DNA of 5,552 nt from Akkermansiaceae bacterium. Its GTDB lineage: Bacteria > Verrucomicrobiota > Verrucomicrobiia > Verrucomicrobiales > Akkermansiaceae. Within the stretch, counting starts at the first letter, position 1. Each line of letters opens with the position of its first letter. Below, piece after piece: positions 1 to 5,552 of the stretch. Both the position numbers and the translations under genes were made by a program. The stretch covers positions 1-5,552 of the forward strand of contig CAIVXP010000037.1 in the NCBI GenBank assembly GCA_903909905.1. The letters run 5' to 3'. The notes beneath the pieces are model-generated. The model worked only from the letters and a program-made list of their open reading frames with translations, made no database searches and was not told the origin of the DNA.

Positions 1-335
1 GATGAGTCGCATTGTTCGTTGCCGAGATAAAGGATATCGACATCGATCACGCGCGGGGCGTTGCGTTGCGGGTTGCTCGAGCGGCCCATGGATATTTCGA
101 TCGCGCGAGTTTTTTCCAAAAGTTCCGCCGCTGTGCCGTCGAATCCAAATTCGACTACCGTGTTGAGAAAATCCGGCGAATCCGGCGGGCAGTGAAGCGG
201 CTCGGTTTGATAGACAGGTGCTTTGAGGAACGTCTCGTTTTTGATGGCGATCTCTCTAAGCATGTGTGTGGCCATATCGAGATTGGCCATGCGGTCGCCG
301 AGATTCGACCCGAGTGCGATGCCTGCGCGGGGCAT
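1..335 (-). CDS. folK: 2-amino-4-hydroxy-6-hydroxymethyldihydropteridine pyrophosphokinase (HPPK), partial at the C-terminus
   Basis: HPPK transfers pyrophosphate from ATP to 6-hydroxymethyl-7,8-dihydropterin, the step before dihydropteroate synthase in folate biosynthesis, in the cytoplasm. I translated this frame by hand from the ATG at 335-333. It stays open for 111 codons and runs off the left edge, so the C-terminus is missing (the family is usually about 150-170 residues). Seen near the start: ALGSNLGDR (residues 7-15), the family's N-terminal signature. Then come YQTEP (42-46), the FLN motif (56-58) and, near the cut end, APRVIDVDIL (93-102), whose two aspartates (98 and 100) match the Mg-ATP-binding pair of HPPK. 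The start codon lies 2 bases after the stop of the upstream protease gene, and I see no good ribosome binding site, so coupled translation is likely. The identification rests on several motifs in the right order and is firm. Confidence 0.93.
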   Translation of the reverse strand, partial: MPRAGIALGSNLGDRMANLDMATHMLREIAIKNETFLKAPVYQTEPLHCPPDSPDFLNTVVEFGFDGTAAELLEKTRAIEISMGRSSNPQRNAPRVIDVDILYLGNEQCDS

Positions 336-337
336 GG

Positions 338-1783
338 TCAGTCGGTGAGGTTTTCCATCTTGGTGATGCCGTAAGCCTTGGCGATACGACCCTCGGCTTC
401 GGCAACTTTGGCGGCGGGAATCACCACAGGTCTGTTGGCGCCGAAGAGCTCGATCACATGAAACTCGGGCGCTTTTTCTGAATGAAGGAGATCGTAGGCG
501 TGTTTGAGGTCGGTGACTTCGACGCCGTTGATTTTATCGACTGCGAATCCGGTGAAATCGCCGAGTTGGCTGGTGATTGGATCGCTTTCGACGCGGGTGA
601 GGATCACCACATCGCGATGTTTCTGGAAGAGTCCTTTGGGCATGTAGTCCGTGTAGAGGCGGCGCACGGTCACGTCGTCAAATTTAGCCGAAGCAAACAG
701 GTTTGTGTCGAGCGGCTGGAAGACAAGACCGCCAAAGACGATGTATCTCGGTTTTTTTTCATACTCGATTGCATACATCCGCGACCAAGGCACCGGCTTG
801 AGGGAAATTTCCACATCGTTCCATGCCTTATCGCGGAGGAAGCGGACCGCGACCTTGCCGCCTGCGAATTTGCGTTCGACGATTTCGTTGAGGTTTACCG
901 TTTCGTTATCGATTTTGACCATGCCAGCACTGTCGACCTTGTGGCCATCGAGTTCGGTGACAACATCGCCGGGTTGGAGAAATCCGTCGCTGGCGCTGGT
1001 GGCGATCACGCGGGTGACCAGCACGCCGATGCCATCATCGGGAAGACCAAGTGCCGATCGCATGGCTGGGTTGTGAAGCGGAAATTCCGAAAAGCCGAGG
1101 TCGACATACTGGTCGTATTTTCCGTCCTCGATATCCTTGAGGAAGCGGTTGATGACCGGCGTGGGGATGATGTAGCCGGTATTGTCGGCCTGGCGCAGTC
1201 CCTGGAAGGCGACGCCGATGACTTTGTCGCCTTGGATCACGGGGCCGCCGGAGTTGCCGGGGTTGATGGCGGCGTCGATCTGGATTGCGAGGTGTGAATC
1301 GGCTCTGGTGTGCGAGTATGTTTGGAAGTCGATGCGTGATACCACGCCACGAGTGACCGAGATGCGATCGCCGCCGATCGGATAGCCGATCACACGGACT
1401 TCAGATTCGAGGCTTGGGACATTTCCGAACTCGAATGTGGGAAATGACTCGAAGTCCTTGAAGTCATCGACAGACAGTAGGGCGAGGTCGCAGTCGTGGG
1501 CGATGTGTTCGACTTTGGCCGGGTATTTCACTGGGCTTCCATGCACGGTGATGAGCACGCGGCGGGCGTTTGAAACGACGTGTGCGTTGGTGAGGATGCG
1601 GTTTTTGCCGATGATGAAACCGGTGCCGATGCCGCCACCGAATCGGCCGGAGTTCCATGGGGTTTGGTAATCGGGCACCTGGGTCGAGACCTCGATGCGC
1701 AGCACTGAGCTGTAGACATCGGAGGGTGCGGCAATAGCGGTGTTTGCCAGTAGGGCGAGTAAAGCGAGGTGAAGCAATCGCAT
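338..1783 (-). CDS. Secreted Deg/HtrA-family serine protease with PDZ domain and a Deg9-like C-terminal domain
   Basis: 481 residues from the ATG at 1783. Residues 1-18 (MRLLHLALLALLANTAIA) form a signal peptide with likely cleavage after AIA, so the enzyme should act in the periplasm or envelope. The trypsin-like domain covers about 22-220. The catalytic triad is His68 (TNAHVV), Asp99 (HDCDLALL) and Ser178 (GNSGGP). A PDZ domain follows at about 225-330 (GIGVLVTRV, LQPGDVVTELDG). A second PDZ-like region at about 345-460 opens with YIVFGGLVFQPL, which resembles the C-terminal part of plant DEG9-type proteases. Such enzymes degrade or check misfolded proteins; the substrate here is unknown. 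The frame stays open upstream to 2134, but that stretch is antisense to the Dabb gene and lacks protein-like character. The signal peptide fixes the start at 1783, although no Shine-Dalgarno precedes it. An A8 run lies at 752-759 inside the gene. folK follows after 2 bases. I am confident of the family, less so of the exact subfamily. Confidence 0.93.
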   Translation of the reverse strand: MRLLHLALLALLANTAIAAPSDVYSSVLRIEVSTQVPDYQTPWNSGRFGGGIGTGFIIGKNRILTNAHVVSNARRVLITVHGSPVKYPAKVEHIAHDCDLALLSVDDFKDFESFPTFEFGNVPSLESEVRVIGYPIGGDRISVTRGVVSRIDFQTYSHTRADSHLAIQIDAAINPGNSGGPVIQGDKVIGVAFQGLRQADNTGYIIPTPVINRFLKDIEDGKYDQYVDLGFSEFPLHNPAMRSALGLPDDGIGVLVTRVIATSASDGFLQPGDVVTELDGHKVDSAGMVKIDNETVNLNEIVERKFAGGKVAVRFLRDKAWNDVEISLKPVPWSRMYAIEYEKKPRYIVFGGLVFQPLDTNLFASAKFDDVTVRRLYTDYMPKGLFQKHRDVVILTRVESDPITSQLGDFTGFAVDKINGVEVTDLKHAYDLLHSEKAPEFHVIELFGANRPVVIPAAKVAEAEGRIAKAYGITKMENLTD

Positions 1784-1794
1784 GGGTGTGCGCG

Positions 1795-1822
1795 AAGATA
1801 GGGCGAGCCGTGATCGTGGCAA
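1795..1822 (-). promoter_or_regulatory. Candidate sigma70-type promoter for the protease-folK unit
   Basis: Read on the minus strand, TTGCCA (1822-1817, five of six matches to the -35 consensus) and TATCTT (1800-1795, four of six matches to the -10) are separated by 16 bases. The -10 ends 11 bases before the protease ATG at 1783. Transcription would therefore start only about 3-5 bases upstream of the start codon, giving an almost leaderless mRNA. That agrees with the absence of a Shine-Dalgarno sequence. This is a consensus match by eye, not proof of activity. Confidence 0.35.
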
Positions 1823-1835
1823 AGGAAATTTGGGT

Positions 1836-1851
1836 TTTGGCGGTAGCCAAA
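1836..1851. repeat. Short perfect inverted repeat in the divergent intergenic region
   Basis: TTTGGC and GCCAAA are separated by GGTA, forming a 6-bp perfect palindrome. It sits between the candidate promoters of the divergent protease and Dabb genes, so it could be a small operator for a shared regulator. No T-run follows on either strand, so it is not an intrinsic terminator. A 6-bp arm can occur by chance in this sequence. Confidence 0.2.
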
Positions 1852-1861
1852 GGAATCGAGG

Positions 1862-1889
1862 CTTGTGGGTACAGAGCCGCGGCGATAAC
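1862..1889 (+). promoter_or_regulatory. Weak candidate promoter for the Dabb gene and rarA
   Basis: GATAAC at 1884-1889 matches four of six -10 positions and lies 8 bases before the ATG at 1898. CTTGTG at 1862-1867 is a poor -35 at 16-base spacing. If used, the transcript would start at or within a base or two of the ATG, i.e. leaderless, consistent with no visible ribosome binding site. The evidence is positional and weak. Confidence 0.22.
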
Positions 1890-1897
1890 TCTACGCC

Positions 1898-2197
1898 ATG
1901 GAGCACCATGTTTATTTTTGGCTGAAGGATGGACGGCAAAATGTGGCGGACCGTGCGGAGTTTGAAAAAGCGCTTGATGATCTTGTTCGAATCGATCTGG
2001 TGGCGGGTGGGCGTTGGGCGGTGCCGGCCAAGGTGGAGATCAGGCCGGTGGTCGACCAATCGTGGGACTACGCCTTGAGCATGCAGTTTGGCACGATGGA
2101 GGATCACGACGCATATCAGGTGCACCCGGATCACAAGGCATTCCTCGATAGTTACCGCGAGTGGTGGGCCAAGGTGTTGGTGATGGATCTGGCCTGA
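1898..2197 (+). CDS. Dabb-domain protein (stress-responsive dimeric alpha/beta barrel family)
   Basis: A 99-residue protein that is a single Dabb (PF07876-type) ferredoxin-like fold, of the size usual for stand-alone members. Seen: the N-terminal strand HHVYFWLKDG (3-12), the core strand WDYALSMQF (56-64), and the family hallmark DAYQVHPDHKAFL (71-83) with its paired histidines (76 and 79). A short amphipathic C-terminal segment with two tryptophans (89-90) follows. Members dimerise into a barrel. Known roles range from plant stress proteins to polyketide or terpenoid cyclisation, but most bacterial copies have no assigned function, and I cannot assign one here. No signal peptide is present, so it should be cytoplasmic. 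It is divergent from the protease gene and lies 46 bases upstream of rarA on the same strand, so the two may be cotranscribed. The start has no Shine-Dalgarno sequence. The assignment to the family is firm; the role is unknown. Confidence 0.9.
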   Translation: MEHHVYFWLKDGRQNVADRAEFEKALDDLVRIDLVAGGRWAVPAKVEIRPVVDQSWDYALSMQFGTMEDHDAYQVHPDHKAFLDSYREWWAKVLVMDLA

Positions 2198-2243
2198 CGC
2201 GGATGCCGTATTTTATCGGCTGGCAAAGCCGTGATCGTGTGGG

Positions 2244-3656
2244 ATGCTGGGGGTGTCGACCGTGTCCGATCTATTTTCCACTCCCGCCGCGACCACCCGC
2301 AAGGGCGATGCGCCAGAACCGCTTGCTTCGCGCATGCGGCCGCGGTCCTTGGATGAGGTGGCAGGGCAGCGTCACATTTTGGGCGAGGGCAAATTGCTGC
2401 GGCGTGCGATCGAGTCCGATCGTTTCACATCGCTGATTTTTTACGGTCCGCCCGGTACGGGAAAGACTTCGTTGGCGGGTGTGATCGCGCGGACAACCGG
2501 TTCGCGATTTGAGTCACTCAATGGCGTGGAGTCGAATGTGGCCGAGATCCGCGCGAGGATTGATCAGGCCCGCACATGGCGCGAGCTGAGGGGTGAGACG
2601 ACGATCCTGTTCATTGATGAGATTCATCGTTTCAACAAAGCGCAGCAGGATGTGCTTTTGCCGCACATCGAGCGCGGAGTGGTGAGGTTCATTGGTGCGA
2701 CCACGCACAACCCGTATTTCCATGTCAACTCGCCCTTAGTTTCGCGTTCGCAGGTTTTCCAACTCGAGCCGGTGCCGGTAGATGAGGTCGTGCGATTGTT
2801 GCAGAGGGCCTTGGCAGATGAAGATCGTGGATTTGGTGGACAGTTGGTCGAGGTAAGTGCTGAGGCCTTGGATCACCTTGCGGAGAAATCAGATGGTGAT
2901 GCGCGCAAGGCGCTGACTGCGCTTGAGTTGGCGGTGATGACCACGCCGGCGGATGAGGATGGCGTGATTCGGATCACGCTTGGGGTTGCTGAAGAATCCA
3001 TTCAGCGCAAGGCGGTGGTTTACGATGCAGATGGCGATGCGCATTACGACACTGCTTCGGCATTCATCAAATCGATTCGCGGTTCGGATCCTGATGCCGC
3101 GCTTTATTGGCTCGCCAAGATGTTGCATGCCGGTGAGGACCCGAGATTCATTTCGCGGAGGTTGGTGATTGCTGCGTCGGAGGACATCGGGCTTGCGGAT
3201 TCGAATGCTTTGCGGGTCGCCTTGGATGCGCATCATGCTTTGGAATTTGTCGGCTTGCCCGAGGGGCGGATTCCGCTGGCACATGCCACCGTGTATTTGG
3301 CGACGGCACCGAAATCGAACACCGCATATGCGGCGCTGGGCAGGGCGATGGCCGACATCGAGCAAGGCCGGACTCTGGCGGTGCCGCCGCATTTGCGCAC
3401 GGCGACGCGCAAGAAACTTGCGGCGGCTTCGGGTGAGAGTGAGTCCAAGCTGCAATATTTTAACTCCCACGATTTCGAGGGCGCTTATGTGCCGCAGTCG
3501 TATTTGCCGGAGGGCCGCGTTTATTACGAGGCTGGTGACCAAGGCATGGAAAAGCGCATCAGGGAGCGGCTTGATTACTGGCGTGCCTTAGCGAAGTCCG
3601 AGAATGGCGGCGGCCGTCACGAAGTAGATCAGCATGCCGGAGATATCGACGGTTGA
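2244..3656 (+). CDS. rarA: Replication-associated recombination protein A (RarA/MgsA), AAA+ ATPase
   Basis: RarA is a homotetrameric clamp-loader-like AAA+ ATPase, related to eukaryotic WRNIP1/Mgs1, that acts at stalled replication forks and interacts with SSB. 470 residues from the ATG. Motifs seen: PLASRMRPRSLDEVAGQ (26-42), typical of the family N-terminus; Walker A GPPGTGKT (68-75); Walker B ILFIDEIHRFNK (121-132) with Asp125/Glu126; sensor 1 GATTHNP (151-157); an arginine-finger candidate in SRSQVF (Arg168); sensor 2 GDARKAL (218-224). The C-terminal oligomerisation region includes SIRGSDPDAALYWLAKML (277-294), ASEDIGLAD (311-319) and YLATAPKSN (351-359). The true start may be GTG at 2262 (protein beginning SDLFSTP after Met), which has a G-rich SD-like stretch at 2249-2253; GTG at 2253 is also possible. 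The last 22 codons overlap mgtE on the opposite strand and give a tail I do not recognise from the family. Confidence 0.95.
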   Translation: MLGVSTVSDLFSTPAATTRKGDAPEPLASRMRPRSLDEVAGQRHILGEGKLLRRAIESDRFTSLIFYGPPGTGKTSLAGVIARTTGSRFESLNGVESNVAEIRARIDQARTWRELRGETTILFIDEIHRFNKAQQDVLLPHIERGVVRFIGATTHNPYFHVNSPLVSRSQVFQLEPVPVDEVVRLLQRALADEDRGFGGQLVEVSAEALDHLAEKSDGDARKALTALELAVMTTPADEDGVIRITLGVAEESIQRKAVVYDADGDAHYDTASAFIKSIRGSDPDAALYWLAKMLHAGEDPRFISRRLVIAASEDIGLADSNALRVALDAHHALEFVGLPEGRIPLAHATVYLATAPKSNTAYAALGRAMADIEQGRTLAVPPHLRTATRKKLAAASGESESKLQYFNSHDFEGAYVPQSYLPEGRVYYEAGDQGMEKRIRERLDYWRALAKSENGGGRHEVDQHAGDIDG

Positions 3657-4985
3657 GGCCAGTGATGGCGATGAAACGACTGCTGGGTCGAGTTTGATCG
3701 CGCGGGCACCGAGTGGCAGAAGCGCGCCGAGGACGGTGGCGGAAAGAACCTGCAGCGTGATGGCGGCTGCCACGGCGAATGCGAGGTGCGGGAAGTCGAA
3801 ATGCGCCTGGGTGTGAGGTTGCAGGTGAGGAAGGATGAGCGTGATGAATGCCGCAATGGCGATGCCGAGTGAGAGACCGAGGAAGAGTCCGGTGAGCGCT
3901 TCCTTCCATGCGATGCGCAGGGCATTGCCGGGGTTGATTTCGCCAAGTGCCATCGCGCGGATCACCATGGTGGCGGCCTGACCACCGGAATTTCCGCCTG
4001 CGGCGACGACCATCGGCAGGAAAAGCGAGAGCACCGAGGCTTGCTCGAGCAGATGGCTGAAGCGGTACATCACATAGCCGGTTATGATTGAGACAAACGC
4101 GAGGCCGATGAGCCAGCTCACGCGGCGGCGAAAGTGGAGGCCGACGCTGGTGTTGAGGTAGGAAACCTCCGATTGCTCACCACCGATCGCGGCGAGTTTT
4201 TCGATGTCCTCAGTGGATTCCTCTTGGAGAATTTCGAGTGCGTCGTCGTAGGTCAGAACGCCGAGAAGGTGGTGGAATTCATCGACTACCGGCAGCACGA
4301 TCAAGTCGTATTTCGAAAGCGTGCGCGCGGCCTCTTCTTGGTCGGCCGAAGCAAGCACAAACTCGTCGGCCGGCTCCATGATGTCATGCACTGGAGTGTC
4401 CCAGGTGCTGAATGCGAGATCGCGCAGGCGAACCTTTCCGGCGAGGCGGCCTTGTTCATCGACGACGAAAATCCGTGCCAGCGTTTCCGCATCATCGCGG
4501 TCGCGGCGCAGCACGGTGATCGCTTGCTTGACCGTCATGTCGGCGGTGATGCGGCCTATGCTGGTGGTCATGCGTCCGCCGGCAGTGTCCTCCTCGTACT
4601 TCAGCAAGCTGCGAGTGAGTTCCTTGTCGCGCGGGCCGAGCAGGCTAAAAAAACGGACCTGTGCTTCCTCGCTCACGACTTGGAAAACATCGACGCGGTC
4701 ATCGTCGGAAAGGTTGCCGAGCAGCACCCGGAGCTGGGCGGGCTTGAAGTGGTTGAGTGCTTCTTCGATCAGCGGGTAGGGAAGTTCGGCGATGACATCG
4801 GTGGCTATTTCCGGGCCGATCGTCTTGAGCAAGAGGTCGCGTTTTTCGTCATCGAGGTCTTCATAGACTGCCGCAAGGTCGGCATAGTGGGCCTCTTCGG
4901 CTGCCGCGAGTAGGGCGGATGCGTCCGAGGCGTCGAGCGCGCGCATCAGCTCATCGAGCGTGTGGTTGTCGATTTCCTCGGGCAC
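3588..4985 (-). CDS. mgtE: Magnesium transporter/channel MgtE
   Basis: 465 residues, the usual MgtE length, starting at a GTG (4985-4983). MgtE is a dimeric inner-membrane Mg2+ channel whose cytoplasmic domains sense Mg2+ and close the pore. Seen in order: the acidic helical MgtE N-domain (about 10-135); the TAGGRMTTS junction (134-142) leading into a CBS pair (about 136-262, with FVVDEQGRLAGKVRLRDL and LPVVDEFHHLLGVLTYDDAL); a connecting plug-helix region (263-288); then five membrane segments at about 290-308, 314-345, 362-388, 400-425 and 447-464. The GGNSGGQAATM signature (330-340) and KLDPAVVSSP (431-440) are diagnostic. Asp447 corresponds by position to the conserved pore aspartate. No Shine-Dalgarno is evident, and Met15 is a weaker alternative start. 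It lies 60 bases downstream of the YkuD-like gene on the same strand and converges with rarA, overlapping it by 69 bases. No Mg2+ riboswitch leader fits in the short gap. Confidence 0.96.
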   Translation of the reverse strand: MPEEIDNHTLDELMRALDASDASALLAAAEEAHYADLAAVYEDLDDEKRDLLLKTIGPEIATDVIAELPYPLIEEALNHFKPAQLRVLLGNLSDDDRVDVFQVVSEEAQVRFFSLLGPRDKELTRSLLKYEEDTAGGRMTTSIGRITADMTVKQAITVLRRDRDDAETLARIFVVDEQGRLAGKVRLRDLAFSTWDTPVHDIMEPADEFVLASADQEEAARTLSKYDLIVLPVVDEFHHLLGVLTYDDALEILQEESTEDIEKLAAIGGEQSEVSYLNTSVGLHFRRRVSWLIGLAFVSIITGYVMYRFSHLLEQASVLSLFLPMVVAAGGNSGGQAATMVIRAMALGEINPGNALRIAWKEALTGLFLGLSLGIAIAAFITLILPHLQPHTQAHFDFPHLAFAVAAAITLQVLSATVLGALLPLGARAIKLDPAVVSSPSLASTVDISGMLIYFVTAAAILGLR

Positions 4986-5045
4986 GCCCGAAGGGTGGGG
5001 TTTCCCATGCGACGGGGCAAGGAAAAGGAGCGGCTCGGCGGGCGC
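4986..5045. other. Short spacer between the YkuD-like gene and mgtE
   Basis: 60 bases with no convincing promoter, terminator or ribosome binding site. On the minus strand only a 4-bp AGCG/CGCT pairing with a long loop is seen, followed by a short CCTTTTCC stretch, too weak to call a terminator. The two genes are probably read from one transcript. Confidence 0.4.
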
Positions 5046-5552
5046 TTAGGGAAGCTTCCATGCCTTGCGTAGTTTTGCGTACTCCGGTTCGGGCAAAAGG
5101 ATGTAGATCGGGTTGCGTGAAGGGTCGACGCTGGCAATGAGTTGGCGGAGTTTTATCTCATCCATGGTCGTGCATCCGGCGGTCGGTTTTGCACCGCCCG
5201 CGCGCCAGATGTGAAAAAAGATCGATGAGCCGTCGCCGGGTATCGTTTGGGGCTGGGAGTTGTGGCCGATGTAGAGTTTCAGCGCGTGAGCCGGGTCCGT
5301 TTGTTTCATCTGTTGTTTTTTCTCCCATACGGATGAGGGCGGGCGATCGAGAATGAGGTGTTGATTGTAATGTGGCGAGCTTGGGTCTTCGACCCAAAGG
5401 TCGCAGGGGGACACCTTGCGATAGGGCAGCAGCGGGTGTTTGCGGATCGACGGATCATAGCCCCATGCGCCGCCGATGCGGAAAACACCGGCGGGCGAAC
5501 GCATGTCACCTTCTTTTTTGATGGATGCGTTTTTCAGCAAGGGGTGGAGTCC
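5046..5552 (-). CDS. YkuD-family L,D-transpeptidase-like protein, partial at the N-terminus
   Basis: The frame is open to the right edge: in-frame codons GLHP precede the first possible start (TTG at 5540), so the true start and any signal peptide lie outside. 168 residues are visible. Recognised motifs: IKKEGDMRSPAGVF (11-24), matching the KxEGDxxTPxG entry motif of this YkuD branch (COG3786-type); the conserved GHN (96-98); PGDGSSIFFHIWR (105-117) with His114; and KPTAGCTTM (122-130) with the putative nucleophile Cys127; then a tail with DP (143-144) and LPEPEY (153-158). L,D-transpeptidases acylate their cysteine with a peptidoglycan tetrapeptide stem and form 3-3 crosslinks or attach proteins. 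The classical family has SHGC where this branch has TAGC, so activity and substrate are inferred, not shown. It lies directly upstream of mgtE on the same strand, with no obvious functional link. Confidence 0.88.
   Translation of the reverse strand, partial: GLHPLLKNASIKKEGDMRSPAGVFRIGGAWGYDPSIRKHPLLPYRKVSPCDLWVEDPSSPHYNQHLILDRPPSSVWEKKQQMKQTDPAHALKLYIGHNSQPQTIPGDGSSIFFHIWRAGGAKPTAGCTTMDEIKLRQLIASVDPSRNPIYILLPEPEYAKLRKAWKLP

Noticed and set aside
482..1297. 271-codon open frame on the plus strand
   Set aside because: It is antisense to the protease gene and its translation shows no domain; GC-rich codon bias explains it.
1784..2134. N-terminal extension of the protease frame by 117 codons up to 2134
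   Set aside because: It would bury the clear signal peptide at the ATG at 1783, and it is antisense to the Dabb gene with no recognisable protein features.
2217..2231. CGGCT-GGCAA-AGCCG hairpin between the Dabb gene and rarA
   Set aside because: The stem is only 5 bp and no T-run follows on either strand, so it is not a convincing terminator.
2889..3542. 217-codon open frame on the minus strand
   Set aside because: It is antisense to rarA, Arg/His-rich and low in protein-like character.
4647..4653. T7 run (minus strand) in mgtE where a -1 slip would meet an immediate TAG
   Set aside because: It encodes an ordinary Arg-Phe-Phe-Ser stretch, the N-domain alone is not a known product, and no stimulatory structure is seen.
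4134..4913. 259-codon open frame on the plus strand
   Set aside because: It is antisense to mgtE, which has full family motifs across the same stretch.
1..5552. Search for mobile elements, CRISPR arrays, tRNAs, riboswitches and long direct repeats
   Set aside because: Nothing matching was seen on either strand. The window is densely packed with conserved genes and shows no sign of recent transfer.

Overview
This window is a compact, GC-rich (roughly 58% by eye) bacterial chromosomal segment. It carries six protein-coding genes and very little non-coding DNA. The genes are broadly conserved: folate synthesis, envelope proteolysis, replication-fork maintenance, magnesium transport and an L,D-transpeptidase-type envelope enzyme. 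A secreted Deg/HtrA protease and a YkuD-family enzyme suggest a Gram-negative or otherwise diderm bacterium. The weak or absent Shine-Dalgarno sequences and the overall protein flavour make me lean towards Verrucomicrobiota. That placement is inference, since there is no rRNA or other phylogenetic marker here. I see no insertion sequence, integrase, tRNA, rRNA, CRISPR array or attachment site.

Left block (1-1783, minus strand): a two-domain-plus serine protease of the Deg/HtrA family with a signal peptide (338-1783) is followed after only 2 bases by folK (335 down to 1). The folK C-terminus lies outside the window. The tight spacing implies one transcript and possibly translational coupling.

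Centre (1784-3656): a 114-base divergent intergenic region contains plausible -10/-35 elements for both directions, each very close to the start codon. Rightward from it lie a small Dabb-domain (dimeric alpha/beta barrel) protein (1898-2197) and, 46 bases later, rarA, the AAA+ replication-fork ATPase (2244-3656).

Right block (3588-5552, minus strand): a YkuD-like L,D-transpeptidase, whose N-terminus lies off the right edge, is followed after 60 bases by mgtE, a magnesium channel/transporter with N-domain, CBS pair and five membrane segments. mgtE converges on rarA. The two genes overlap tail to tail by 69 bases, and in that stretch mgtE encodes its conserved last pore helix while rarA encodes a C-terminal tail.

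No obvious new biological system is visible. The points most worth a second look are the rarA/mgtE antisense overlap, the apparently leaderless divergent promoters, and an A8 slippery run at the boundary between the protease's PDZ domain and its C-terminal domain. All other long open frames are antisense or out-of-frame shadows of these six genes.
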